Below are positions 35,519 through 44,375 of a stretch of 64,000 bases of DNA, piece by piece. How positions within the stretch are numbered: the stretch's first letter is position 1; each line of letters opens with the position of its first letter. This DNA is from Pseudoalteromonas sp. XI10 (GTDB taxonomy: Bacteria > Pseudomonadota > Gammaproteobacteria > Enterobacterales > Alteromonadaceae). Under the pieces are notes generated by a model. It worked only from the letters and a program-made list of their open reading frames with translations, did no database searches and was not told the origin of the DNA. Both the position numbers and the translations under genes were made by a program. The stretch is from assembly GCF_001469895.1 (NCBI RefSeq), contig NZ_LOPY01000061.1:1-64000 (forward strand), read 5' to 3'.

Positions 35519-36289
35519 TTAACCTTGTGCAACTAAGTAATCAAGCAGGGCACGATAGGCAAAAACGCCTCGCGAACGCGGGCAAAATTGAATCGGCACT
35601 TGCTGTGCTAAACTAGCATCTCTAAACTTTGTATCGACAGGAACCACACCTGACCATACTTTATCTTTGTAATTATCCTGCAGAGTCTTATAAGCTTCAA
35701 GTGATGCTTTAGTACGTTTATCGTACATTGTAGGAATAATTGTATATTGGTACTGTTTTGCTTGCGATGTTTGCATCAGCTCCATCGTACGCATCATACG
35801 ATCAAGCCCTTTTAAGGCCAAAAATTCTGTTTGTACTGGTACTAAAATTCGCTCACTGGCTGCGAGAGCATTAACCATCAAAACACCTAAGACAGGCGGG
35901 CAATCAATAATTGCATAATCATAATGGTCGCTAATTTTGGCCAGTGCTTTTTTAAGTATTAAGCCCATGCCATTTTTATTGCCCATGCTTCTATCAAGCG
36001 TCGCGATTGCCATCGTCGCAGGTAAGATATCAAGGTTTTCAAGTGTTGATGGACATAGAGCCTGTAAAATTTCTTCACTGGCCATGTTATTGCCGCGCGC
36101 AAAGATATCGTACACGCTAACTTCTAAGTCTTCTGAATCGATACCAAAATAATAAGTCAATGATGCATGCGGATCGGTGTCAATAAGTAACACGCGTTTT
36201 CCTTGTAAAGCGAGAATACCAGCAAGGCTAACGGCTGTTGTTGTTTTCCCTACCCCACCTTTTTGATTCGCTACGGTCCAAACTTTCAC
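35519..36289 (-). CDS. parC: ParC-like ParA/MinD ATPase for polar chemotaxis array positioning
   Basis: P-loop ATPase (256 residues) with the deviant Walker A KGGVGKTTTAVSLAG near residues 9-23, IDTDPHASLTYYFGI, and the DYAIIDCPPVLG Walker B region. Encoded between the motCD stator genes and parP, it corresponds to ParC of Vibrio and the PA1462-type protein of Pseudomonas. It is not a plasmid or chromosome partition protein: no parB or parS accompanies it. Confidence 0.9.
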   Translation of the reverse strand: MKVWTVANQKGGVGKTTTAVSLAGILALQGKRVLLIDTDPHASLTYYFGIDSEDLEVSVYDIFARGNNMASEEILQALCPSTLENLDILPATMAIATLDRSMGNKNGMGLILKKALAKISDHYDYAIIDCPPVLGVLMVNALAASERILVPVQTEFLALKGLDRMMRTMELMQTSQAKQYQYTIIPTMYDKRTKASLEAYKTLQDNYKDKVWSGVVPVDTKFRDASLAQQVPIQFCPRSRGVFAYRALLDYLVAQG

Positions 36290-36300
36290 ATCACACCTTA

Positions 36301-37260
36301 TTATTGTTCATTGCGCGTGGTAATCCTAATGCCACCATGTGGTAATTGAATCACTTTAATGCTGTTATCATCGCTTGGCAACTCAATTTCTGTCGTCTGT
36401 TGCGGTTGGTTTTGTGACTCTTGTTCAGTATTTTCTGGCTCTTTTGGCGGTAAACCATATTTAGACAATGCAACAACCACTTTGCGGTTTTCTGCGCGGC
36501 CTTGCTCAGTGTCATTACTTGCGAAGGGCGAATACTGCCCGTAGCCTTCAATAGCCATACGCGCAGGGGTAATGCCCAAGCTCTCAAGCTCAACCAGTAC
36601 GGATGTAGCCCGCGCTACAGATAGCTCCCAGTTTGAGCGAAACATCTCATTACGAATACCTTCATTATCGGTATAACCACGCACGCGAATGTAATTATCA
36701 ACCGGCGCGATAATGTCTTTCACTAAACCAACAACTTGCTTTGCACGCTGCTGTGCAACAGCACTGCCCGATGAAAACAACATACCTGAACTTAATTCGA
36801 TGATAAGCCAATCTTGGTGAAGCTCTAAACTCGCTTCGCCATCACGAATTTCATCAATCAGTGCAGACTGTAATTTAGTAAGTAAGCTGTCGAGAGGCTT
36901 GCCAAGATGCTTTTTCTCAATATTGCTGGTTTCGCTTTGTCCATCGAGTAATTCAGGGCCCTGCTCATCTTTACGAATGCTCTCACCGTATAGAATGTCG
37001 TTCTCAGGACTAACTCTGTCAGTTAATATGCCTGTGCCGTTAACCCCAGTGCCAACCTGTTGTTGCTGACGAGCTGATTTTTCGAACACCTGCTCCAGTG
37101 AGTCTGAGAGAATTTGAAAGTCTTCATTTTTACTAATCGCGATAGCATACATGACCACAAAAAAAGCAAACATGATGGTCATGTAATCGGCATAAGAGAC
37201 AAGCCAGCGCTCAGTATGTTGGTTTTTTGACGTGTTATGACGCAGACGACGGCGCATCAT
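36301..37260 (-). CDS. motD: flagellar stator protein, MotB/MotD type
   Basis: Stator B subunit (319 residues). A basic N-terminus is followed by the membrane helix with the essential ion-binding aspartate in RWLVSYADYMTIMFAFFVVMYAIA. A linker/plug region and a C-terminal OmpA peptidoglycan-binding domain (about 165-275; VRGYTDNEGIRNEMFRSNWELSVARA) follow. The tail is Gln/Glu-rich. The partner gene lies 6 nt upstream. Place within the che cluster matches Pseudomonas motD, a second stator set; ion choice cannot be read. Confidence 0.92.
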   Translation of the reverse strand: MMRRRLRHNTSKNQHTERWLVSYADYMTIMFAFFVVMYAIAISKNEDFQILSDSLEQVFEKSARQQQQVGTGVNGTGILTDRVSPENDILYGESIRKDEQGPELLDGQSETSNIEKKHLGKPLDSLLTKLQSALIDEIRDGEASLELHQDWLIIELSSGMLFSSGSAVAQQRAKQVVGLVKDIIAPVDNYIRVRGYTDNEGIRNEMFRSNWELSVARATSVLVELESLGITPARMAIEGYGQYSPFASNDTEQGRAENRKVVVALSKYGLPPKEPENTEQESQNQPQQTTEIELPSDDNSIKVIQLPHGGIRITTRNEQ

Positions 37261-37266
37261 AATAAA

Positions 37267-38031
37267 TTACTCGTCAACTAAGCTTGGGCGCTCTACACGG
37301 TACGCCTCAAGTTTTAGTTCGATATTAAGTGGGCTTTCACCTTGCGAAATAGCAATAATGCCTTCAGCAAGTAGTTCATGATACAGCATTTTTTGCTCAA
37401 CTTGCTGCTTAAGTTTATTCGCCATTGGCAAGAATAATAAGTTAGCTAAACCGACACCGTAAATAGTAGCGATAAACGCAGTAGCAACACCAGCACCCAG
37501 TTTTTCAGGATCGGTGATAAATTGCATAGCCTGAATCAAACCGAGTACTGCACCTAGAATACCAATTGTAGGGCTATAACCGCCCATGGCTTCGTAAACT
37601 CGGCTTACCTCGAGTAAGCGCTCTCGTTCAAGCATTAAATCAATTTCAAGGGTATCTCTGAGCTTTTGCTCATCAATCCCATCAACAAGTAGACTCAAGC
37701 CCTTTGCCGCATAAGGGTCTGAATGTGATAGCGCTTCAGACTCAAGGGCTAAGTAACCTTCTTGGCGTGCTTTGTGTGACCAACGCTTAACTTGTTCAAT
37801 GGCTGCATCAATATCGTGATATGGCGGAAAGAACACCCAATGACTGATCTTAAGTGTTTTAGTAAAAACACTTGCAGGGGTTTGAAGCATCACAGCCCCA
37901 AGCGTACCACCGAGAACGATGATAAGCGCAGGACCATTAAACAGTGCAGAAACAACACCACCCTCTAATGCATAACCAAAGGCAATGGCACTTATCGCGA
38001 CAATTAAGCCAAGAAAAGATAGCTTATCCAC
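37267..38031 (-). CDS. motC: flagellar stator protein, MotA/MotC type
   Basis: Stator A subunit (254 residues from the chosen start) with four membrane helices and the conserved cytosolic loop; [20 protein letters not shown] and the proline-bearing [17 protein letters not shown] are typical. I prefer the GTG at 38031 ([12 protein letters not shown]), which matches the Pseudomonas MotC N-terminus; a GTG at 38043 would add four residues. Neither has a strong ribosome site and both lie inside cheB's last codons, implying coupling to cheB translation. Confidence 0.9.
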   Translation of the reverse strand: MDKLSFLGLIVAISAIAFGYALEGGVVSALFNGPALIIVLGGTLGAVMLQTPASVFTKTLKISHWVFFPPYHDIDAAIEQVKRWSHKARQEGYLALESEALSHSDPYAAKGLSLLVDGIDEQKLRDTLEIDLMLERERLLEVSRVYEAMGGYSPTIGILGAVLGLIQAMQFITDPEKLGAGVATAFIATIYGVGLANLLFLPMANKLKQQVEQKMLYHELLAEGIIAISQGESPLNIELKLEAYRVERPSLVDE

Positions 38032-39187
38032 AACCAGTCTCACGCGTTAGGCGAGTTGCAACATCCGTGAGTGCTAAGCTCTCGCTCGCCAGCCCCGCAT
38101 TTGCAACAGCTTGTGGCATACCATACACCACACTGGTTTGTTCATCTTGCGCCCAAATAGTAGCACCGACTTGCTTAAGCATACGCGCACCATCACGGCC
38201 ATCAGCGCCCATGCCCGTTAATACTACAGCTAGCACATCACCACCAAAGGTTTTTGCAGCACTAGCAAAGGTGACATCGACACTCGGTTTATAAGTAATA
38301 CGCGGACTATCGTCTTCAAACACACGCAGTGTTCGAGAGCCGCCACGTCCTTCTATTAGCATTTGTTGACCACCAGGCGCTAAATAAGCGGTACCAGGCA
38401 TTAAACGGTCACCATTTTGCGCTTCTTTCACATTGATTCGGCATAAGCCATTAAGGCGTGCTGCAAAAGCAGGTGTAAACGCAGCGGGCATATGCTGAAT
38501 AAGCAAAATAGGATGCGGAAAGTTAGCTGGCAGCTGAGTTAAAATTGTTTGTAGCGCTACAGGTCCACCGGTTGATGTACCAATAGCAACTAACTGATAT
38601 TGTTTGCCCGAAGCTCGAATGTTACTCGTATTCGAAGACGATGCTGCAGGCGAACTAGCAGGAGCTGGACGGCTAAAGCTGCGATCAGGCTGAACAATAC
38701 CGCTACTAGTACTGGTACCTCGACTGTCTTTTGGTGTAGGAGCTGGAGTTGGTCGCGAAATGGGTGCTGGTCGCGAAAAACGAGAAAGGCGACGGCGACC
38801 AATTTCTTTTACTTTATTTTGTAAAAGCGCGATTGCATCTTCATTGTTGCGCGCAATGTCTTCGAACTTTTTCGGTAAAAAATCTAACGCCCCTGCATCA
38901 AGTGCATCTAGGGTTGCAGTTGCACCATCACGGGTGAGTGATGAGAACATTAAAATAGGAGTCGGTGTTGCTGCCATTATTTCTTTCACGGCACTAATGC
39001 CATCAAGAACCGGCATTTCAACATCCATAGTAATTACATCAGGTTTTAATTCACGGGCTTTATCTACCGCTTCACGACCGTTTACGGCAAAACCAATCAC
39101 TTGAATATTGCTGTCTTGCTCTAAAATTTCGCTTACACGGCGACGAAAAAAGCTTGAATCATCAACAACTAATACTTTGACTGCCAT
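38024..39187 (-). CDS. cheB: chemotaxis methylesterase/response regulator CheB
   Basis: Protein-glutamate methylesterase that resets receptors (387 residues). Receiver domain 1-120 with Asp55 ([10 protein letters not shown]); Pro/Ser-rich linker of about 50 residues (135-185); methylesterase domain with catalytic serine in [11 protein letters not shown], His in [13 protein letters not shown] and Asp in [10 protein letters not shown]. The ATG at 39187 follows AGAG with 5-nt spacing; a GTG two codons earlier is less likely. The cognate cheR is not in the window. Confidence 0.94.
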   Translation of the reverse strand: MAVKVLVVDDSSFFRRRVSEILEQDSNIQVIGFAVNGREAVDKARELKPDVITMDVEMPVLDGISAVKEIMAATPTPILMFSSLTRDGATATLDALDAGALDFLPKKFEDIARNNEDAIALLQNKVKEIGRRRLSRFSRPAPISRPTPAPTPKDSRGTSTSSGIVQPDRSFSRPAPASSPAASSSNTSNIRASGKQYQLVAIGTSTGGPVALQTILTQLPANFPHPILLIQHMPAAFTPAFAARLNGLCRINVKEAQNGDRLMPGTAYLAPGGQQMLIEGRGGSRTLRVFEDDSPRITYKPSVDVTFASAAKTFGGDVLAVVLTGMGADGRDGARMLKQVGATIWAQDEQTSVVYGMPQAVANAGLASESLALTDVATRLTRETGCG

Positions 39188-39249
39188 TGGCACTCTCTTG
39201 TTTTATATCATTCAAAGTGCAGCTAAATGCTACACTTTATTATTTATTA

Positions 39250-41553
39250 TTAGCCAACGTAGTGTTTAAGCATGCTAGGTACGTCGAGGATCAGTGCAAT
39301 TCCACCATCAGAAGTAATTGTCGCACCTGCCATACCTGGTGTACCTTGCAATAAGGCATCCAAAGGCTTAATAACAACTTCCTCTTGACCAATTAACGAG
39401 TCAACAACAAAGCCCACTTGTTTAGTGCCTATTTGCACAATAACCACGTGACCTTCTGCTTTACGCTCATGGCGGTTGGCGCCTTTTACTAACCAATGCT
39501 GTAAATAGAAAAGCGGGATCGCTTTTTCACGTACAATAATTGTAAGTTGACCATCAACTACGTTAGTTTTAGTTAAATCAAGGTGGAAAATTTCGCTAAC
39601 ACCAGCAAGTGGTAACGCGAAAGTTTGCTCACCTACAACAACCATTAAGGTCGGTAAGATAGCAAGTGTTAATGGCACCTTGATTTCAAGTACAGTACCT
39701 ACACCCAGCTCAGACTGAATATTAACTGAGCCATTTAACTGAGTGATTTTAGTTTTAACAACATCCATGCCTACACCACGGCCTGAAATGTCAGAGATTT
39801 CTTCTTTGGTTGAGAAACCTGGTGCAAAGATAAGATTGTATGCTTCGGTATCCGACAAGCGACTTGCTTGGTCGTGATCAATCACCCCTTTGCTTATTGC
39901 GATTTTTTTCAGTTTTTCAGCATCCATACCTGCACCATCATCACGAATGGTTAGTAGGATGTGATCACCTTCTTGTGAAGCAGAAAGAGTGACAGTACCT
40001 GTACGCGGTTTACCTGCGGCTTCACGCACATCTGGCATTTCAATACCATGGTCAACAGAGTTACGGACTAAGTGCACCAATGGATCAGCAAGTGCTTCTA
40101 CAAGGTTTTTATCTAAATCGGTATCTTCACCAACTAGCTGTAAATTAATATCCTTTTTCAGGCTTCTCGCTAAGTCACGAACAACCCGTGGGAAACGGCC
40201 AAATACTTTCTTAATTGGCTGCATGCGGGTTTTCATAACCGCGCCTTGCAAGTCTGCGGTTACCACATCTAGATTAGAGATGGCTTTTCCCATTGACTCA
40301 CTATTGCTGTTATTGGCAAGGCTCACCAAGCGGTTTCGGACCAATACCAGCTCACCCACCATGTTCATGATTTCATCCAAGCGTTTGGTATCAACACGTA
40401 CCGTTGTTTCTGCCTGTGGTGGTGGCGCTTTTTTCGGTGCAGCAGAAGCTGCAGGCGATTTTTCTGGTGCTTTTGCTGGTGCTGGAGCCGGTTTAGGCGC
40501 TGCGGCAGCAGGCTTAGGCGCAGGTGCCGGTTTTGATGCTGCAGGTTGTGCCGGTTTTGCAGGTTCTGCTTTTGGTGGTTCAGGCGCTTTTTCTGACGGA
40601 GCCGTTTCTAAAGACTGAGGTGCAGTACCTTTACCATGTAATTCATCAAGCAATGCTTCAAATTCGTCATCGCTAATTTCATCGTCTGAGTCACTGCTTG
40701 CAGGTTCTGCTGCAGGCACTTGAGGAGCCGGCTGTGCAGGTTTTGCTGCTTCAGGCTGAGCAGGAGTATCTTGTTTTACTTCACCGAAGTTACCAACGCC
40801 ATGCAGTTCATCTAATAAGCTGTCAAATTCATCATCGGTAATATCGTCACTGTCATTGCTTACAGTATCTGCAGCAGGTGCTGCTGGGCCTTGGCCTTTA
40901 CCATGCAATTCATCTAATAGGCTTTCAAATTCGTCTTCGGTGATTTCGTCAATATTTTGAGACTCAGCACTGCTATCTGCAAGACCGCCGCCATCAAATA
41001 ACATATCAAATGCAAATGGGTCATCTTCATCGATATTGTCTGTTGCTGTATCTGCTGTGACTTCAGGCGTATCAACAACTGGCTCTTCAACTGCGGGTTC
41101 TTCAGGTGCAACTGCAACATCCTCTGCTACAGATAAATCTTCACCTGCAAGTTCTTCTGCAGTCGGTGGCTGACTTAATTTATGAAGGACTTCTAGTAGG
41201 GCTGGGTCTGCAGGCTCTGGCTGTTCGCGATTTTGAATCGTTGCGAACATTTCATTGATAGTATCAAGTGCTTGTAAAATTACGTCCATCAGCTCAGGTG
41301 TAACACTGCGCAGACCTTGGCGTAATAAATCGAAAACATTCTCAGCACCATGACAAGCGTCAACAAGCTCTGTCATGCTTAAGAAGCCTGCACCACCTTT
41401 AACGGTATGGAAGCCTCTAAAAATGGCGTTTAATAGATCTTTGTCTTCTGGATTGTTTTCAAGCTCAACTAATTGCTCTGACAAAAGCTCTAAGATTTCT
41501 CCTGCTTCAACAAGGAAATCCTGTAATATATCTTCATCGACTTCAAAGCTCAT
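39250..41553 (-). CDS. cheA: chemotaxis histidine kinase CheA
   Basis: Kinase core of the array (767 residues). P1 HPt domain (1-125) with phospho-His49 in RGFHTVKGGAGF; P3/P4 from about 385 (VDTKRLDEIMNMVGELVLVRN; N-box LVHLVRNSVDHGIE; G-boxes RDDGAGMD and SGRGVGMDVV); P5 CheW-like to the end. No folded P2 is apparent: residues 130-385 are an acidic and Pro/Ala-rich linker. That linker carries three copies of [ST]xDEF[DE]xLLDELHG at 205-218, 239-252 and 294-307, similar to CheY-binding peptides of FliM and CheZ. Confidence 0.95.
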   Translation of the reverse strand: MSFEVDEDILQDFLVEAGEILELLSEQLVELENNPEDKDLLNAIFRGFHTVKGGAGFLSMTELVDACHGAENVFDLLRQGLRSVTPELMDVILQALDTINEMFATIQNREQPEPADPALLEVLHKLSQPPTAEELAGEDLSVAEDVAVAPEEPAVEEPVVDTPEVTADTATDNIDEDDPFAFDMLFDGGGLADSSAESQNIDEITEDEFESLLDELHGKGQGPAAPAADTVSNDSDDITDDEFDSLLDELHGVGNFGEVKQDTPAQPEAAKPAQPAPQVPAAEPASSDSDDEISDDEFEALLDELHGKGTAPQSLETAPSEKAPEPPKAEPAKPAQPAASKPAPAPKPAAAAPKPAPAPAKAPEKSPAASAAPKKAPPPQAETTVRVDTKRLDEIMNMVGELVLVRNRLVSLANNSNSESMGKAISNLDVVTADLQGAVMKTRMQPIKKVFGRFPRVVRDLARSLKKDINLQLVGEDTDLDKNLVEALADPLVHLVRNSVDHGIEMPDVREAAGKPRTGTVTLSASQEGDHILLTIRDDGAGMDAEKLKKIAISKGVIDHDQASRLSDTEAYNLIFAPGFSTKEEISDISGRGVGMDVVKTKITQLNGSVNIQSELGVGTVLEIKVPLTLAILPTLMVVVGEQTFALPLAGVSEIFHLDLTKTNVVDGQLTIIVREKAIPLFYLQHWLVKGANRHERKAEGHVVIVQIGTKQVGFVVDSLIGQEEVVIKPLDALLQGTPGMAGATITSDGGIALILDVPSMLKHYVG
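40633..40941 (-). repeat. three coding repeats in the CheA linker (FliM/CheZ-like peptides)
   Basis: Repeats at 40900-40941 (TEDEFESLLDELHG), 40798-40839 (TDDEFDSLLDELHG) and 40633-40674 (SDDEFEALLDELHG). They are separated by variable Pro/Ala/Glu-rich spacers (20 and 41 residues). A weaker relative (DEDDPFAFDMLFDGG) precedes the first. Strong conservation within a diverged linker implies function in each copy. Confidence 0.85.
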
Positions 41554-41568
41554 GCAGCTACTCTCCTC

Positions 41569-42336
41569 TTAGAAGCCCAGACTTGATAATAGATCATCGA
41601 CTTCATCTTGTCCTGAGACAACATCATCGCGAGACTCTTTATCAATAATTGGCCCTTCAGGACCTGCTACTGTGTCACTTGTTGCAGGTTCGTTTTCTAT
41701 GGCCTGTTTTTCTTGTTGTTGATGACCATCTTCTTGACTGCCAAACACAGTTAAGAGATTAATTAAACTGTCTTCTACCTCTCGCACTAACTCAATAACA
41801 CGGCGAATAACTTGTCCGGTTAAATCCTGATAATCCTGCGCCATCAGTACATTAGTCATCAAACCTTGAAGCTCATCGGTTTTGGTATGCGAGTTATTCA
41901 TGAACTTATCTAAGCTATGGCATAACGCTTTAAATTCACCGAGTTCAATTTCTCGGTTCATTAAACGATCCCACGTAGGTTTGATTGCGGCAATTTCATC
42001 AGCAAGTTGTTGAGCTATTGGTAAACTTGCTTCAACCGCATCCATGGTTTTATTTGCGGCGCTTTCTGTCATTTCCATAACATAATTTAAGCGCTGCTTA
42101 GCGTCTGGGATCGCGTCGGTAGTTAAATCAGTGAGACGAGTATCTAGGTCAAAGTTTTTTAACGCTTCATGAAGCTGACGCGTCAATTTGCCAACTTCAG
42201 CAAACAACTCTGATTGTTCTTTTGATGCAGCGTCAAGAATTAGCTTATCCGCTTTTTCTTGTTCACCATTTTCAAGATACTCAACAAGTTGACGAGCTTG
42301 CTCTAAACTTATTTGAGGCGCAGCAAGTGCTGACAT
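41569..42336 (-). CDS. cheZ: CheY-P phosphatase CheZ
   Basis: Dephosphorylates CheY-P (255 residues). A long helical hairpin with the catalytic segment AQDYQDLTGQVIRRV (Gln175, with Asp171), matching E. coli Gln147/Asp143. The C-terminal peptide GQDEVDDLLSSLGF (242-255) is the CheY-docking tail. An acidic flexible linker (about 195-240) joins the two. Placed between cheY and cheA. Confidence 0.95.
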   Translation of the reverse strand: MSALAAPQISLEQARQLVEYLENGEQEKADKLILDAASKEQSELFAEVGKLTRQLHEALKNFDLDTRLTDLTTDAIPDAKQRLNYVMEMTESAANKTMDAVEASLPIAQQLADEIAAIKPTWDRLMNREIELGEFKALCHSLDKFMNNSHTKTDELQGLMTNVLMAQDYQDLTGQVIRRVIELVREVEDSLINLLTVFGSQEDGHQQQEKQAIENEPATSDTVAGPEGPIIDKESRDDVVSGQDEVDDLLSSLGF

Positions 42337-42353
42337 AAGCCTCTCCCCTTAGA

Positions 42354-42737
42354 TTAACCTAAACGTTCAAACACTTTTTCCAATTTGGTTTTAAGTGTCG
42401 CAGCAGTGAATGGTTTAACGATATAGCCATTAACACCTGCTTGAGCAGCAGCAACAATTTGTTCTTTTTTCGCTTCAGCTGTCACCATTAATACAGGAAT
42501 ATGCTTAAGGCTATCATCAGCACGAATTGCACGTAACAAATCAATACCTTGCATACCAGGCATGTTCCAATCAGTTACAACAAAATCAAACTCTTGATTT
42601 TGTAGCATTGGCAATGCTGTTGAACCGTCGTCAGCTTCCTGCACATTGGTAAAACCTAAATCCCTTAATAGATTTTTAATGATACGTCTCATTGTAGAAA
42701 AATCATCAACAACAAGAATTTTCATGTTTTTATCCAA
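42354..42737 (-). CDS. cheY: chemotaxis response regulator CheY
   Basis: Single receiver domain (127 residues) that binds FliM when phosphorylated. Acidic pocket Asp11/Asp12 ([10 protein letters not shown]), phospho-acceptor Asp56 ([10 protein letters not shown]), switch Thr in LMVTAEAK and Lys in GYIVKPF. The TTG start at 42737 ([10 protein letters not shown]) is supported by GGAGG 5 nt upstream; the internal ATG four codons later has no site at a good distance. Confidence 0.95.
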   Translation of the reverse strand: MDKNMKILVVDDFSTMRRIIKNLLRDLGFTNVQEADDGSTALPMLQNQEFDFVVTDWNMPGMQGIDLLRAIRADDSLKHIPVLMVTAEAKKEQIVAAAQAGVNGYIVKPFTAATLKTKLEKVFERLG

Positions 42738-42777
42738 AACATCCTCCGGTGAGGTTTGAACCTTTATTTACTTACTA

Positions 42778-43512
42778 CTAATTAATCCAGTCATTGATTT
42801 TTGCTTTGAGCTTAATCATCGCCTGACCATGTATTTGACTCACACGCGACTCGCTAACATCGAGTATGTGTCCTATTTCTTTTAAGTTCATTTCGTCGTT
42901 GTAGTACAAAGACAAAACGAGGGCATCTCTTTCTGGTAACGATTGGATAGCCGTTAATAGAGACTGGTTAAACCGCTCATTTTTAACGTTATTAAACGGT
43001 TTGTCTAGTCCTAAATCCTGACCTACTGGTGTGATGACGTCTTCATCTACACCTAAATCTTCAATACCTAATACTTTACTCGAATTCACATCATGTAGAA
43101 TATGATGGTACTCATCTAGCGTAATATCAAGTTTTTCAGCGACTTCAGTATCTTTGGGCTCACGATTTAAGGTGCTTTCTAATTCGGAAATGGTTTCAGC
43201 CACAAGGCGGGCATTTCGGTGAACTGAGCGTGGCGCCCAGTCACCTCTACGAATTTCGTCTAACATCGCACCACGAATACGAATTCCAGCGAAGGTTTCG
43301 AAACTAGCACCTTTGCTAGCATCAAAGTTTTTTGACGCTTCAATTAAGCCTATCATGCCTGATTGAATTAAATCATCGAGTTGCACACTGGCAGGTAAAC
43401 GAGCAATTAGATGGCACGCCACTTTTTTGACTAAAGAGGCATGTTTTTCGACAATCGCATTTAAATTCTGTGCTGATTGATATCCCATCGCTTTATTCAC
43501 CGATGTTGTCAT
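42778..43512 (-). CDS. fliA: flagellar sigma factor FliA (sigma-28)
   Basis: Sigma factor for late flagellar and chemotaxis genes (244 residues). Region 2 (HASLVKKVACHLIARLPASVQLDDLIQSGMIGL, FETFAGIRIRGAMLDEIRRGDWAPRSVHRNAR), region 3 and region 4 (LKEIGHILDVSESRVSQIHGQAMIKL) are complete. It follows fleN with a 2-nt gap. Antagonist flgM is not in the window. Confidence 0.95.
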   Translation of the reverse strand: MTTSVNKAMGYQSAQNLNAIVEKHASLVKKVACHLIARLPASVQLDDLIQSGMIGLIEASKNFDASKGASFETFAGIRIRGAMLDEIRRGDWAPRSVHRNARLVAETISELESTLNREPKDTEVAEKLDITLDEYHHILHDVNSSKVLGIEDLGVDEDVITPVGQDLGLDKPFNNVKNERFNQSLLTAIQSLPERDALVLSLYYNDEMNLKEIGHILDVSESRVSQIHGQAMIKLKAKINDWIN

Positions 43513-43514
43513 AG

Positions 43515-44375
43515 TTAGCCGTTTACTAGTTTTTCAATAAAAAATTCTAAATGGCCAGACGGTTGATTAGGGATCGGCCACTTAACTGCTTTTGTTGCTA
43601 ATGTTTTAAACGCCACCGCTGCCGGTGAGTTCGGGAATAATTCAACAATCACCTTTTGACGTCGCGTAGATTTACGCATGTTCTCGTCATAAGGAATGGT
43701 TGCTACCAACTCCATTGAAACATCTAAAAAACGATCCGTTACTTTTGAAAGTTTAGCAAATAATTCTTGCCCTTCACGCAAACTGCGCACCATATTGGCA
43801 ACAATTTTAAATTTATATACGCCATGCTCACGGCTAAGCACTTTAATAAGTGCGTAAGCATCGGTAATTGAGGTAGGTTCATCACATACAACCACAACAA
43901 CGTCTTGGGCTGCACGAGAAAAGCTTAATACCATGTCAGAAATACCTGCGGCGGTATCGACAATTAAAATATCAAACTCGGTGTTTAACTCGCTAAAAGC
44001 GCGAATAAGGCCTGCATGCTCAGATGGGGTTAATTCAACCATGCTTTGTGAACCAGACGTTGCTGGTACAATTTTGATGCCCGCAGGGCCTTCAACAAGA
44101 ATTTCGTCAAGCTCACACTCGCCTGACAAAACATGAGATAAATTACGTTCAACACGAAGGCCAAGCATTACGTCACAGTTTGCCAAACCTAAATCGGCAT
44201 CTAATACTAATACACGATTTCCTTGCTGACCTAATGCGATTGCGGTATTGAGTGAAACGTTGGTTTTACCCACTCCACCTTTACCGCCAGTAACAGCGAT
44301 AACTTTAACGCCACTATTATTATTTTGATTCATTTTGCGCAGGCCGCTTGCTTGATCTAATACTGTGTTAATCAT
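43515..44375 (-). CDS. fleN: flagellar number regulator FleN/FlhG (MinD-like ATPase)
   Basis: ATPase that limits flagellar number, acting with FlhF and on FleQ/FlrA (286 residues). Deviant Walker A GGKGGVGKTNVSLN, switch region VLDADLGLANCDVMLG, and DILIVDTAAGISDMV. The N-terminus (LDQASGLRKM) resembles the DQAxGLR motif that stimulates FlhF GTPase activity. Its start overlaps flhF by 8 nt. Confidence 0.94.
   Translation of the reverse strand: MINTVLDQASGLRKMNQNNNSGVKVIAVTGGKGGVGKTNVSLNTAIALGQQGNRVLVLDADLGLANCDVMLGLRVERNLSHVLSGECELDEILVEGPAGIKIVPATSGSQSMVELTPSEHAGLIRAFSELNTEFDILIVDTAAGISDMVLSFSRAAQDVVVVVCDEPTSITDAYALIKVLSREHGVYKFKIVANMVRSLREGQELFAKLSKVTDRFLDVSMELVATIPYDENMRKSTRRQKVIVELFPNSPAAVAFKTLATKAVKWPIPNQPSGHLEFFIEKLVNG

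Noticed and set aside
35519-36289. ParA ATPase as sign of a plasmid or chromosome partition locus
   Set aside because: No parB or parS nearby, and the motD/parP context identifies a chemotaxis-array ATPase.
38024-38043. frameshift between cheB and motC
   Set aside because: The overlap is explained by a GTG start of motC inside the last cheB codons; both proteins are complete.
39989-40618. 209-codon open frame opposite cheA
   Set aside because: It is the antisense of the Pro/Ala-rich cheA linker; low-complexity product, no family, no ribosome site.
42738-42777. FliA (sigma-28) promoter ahead of cheY, from TAAAGGTT on the minus strand
   Set aside because: Only the -35-like box fits; at the required distance the sequence is the ribosome site, not GCCGATAA.
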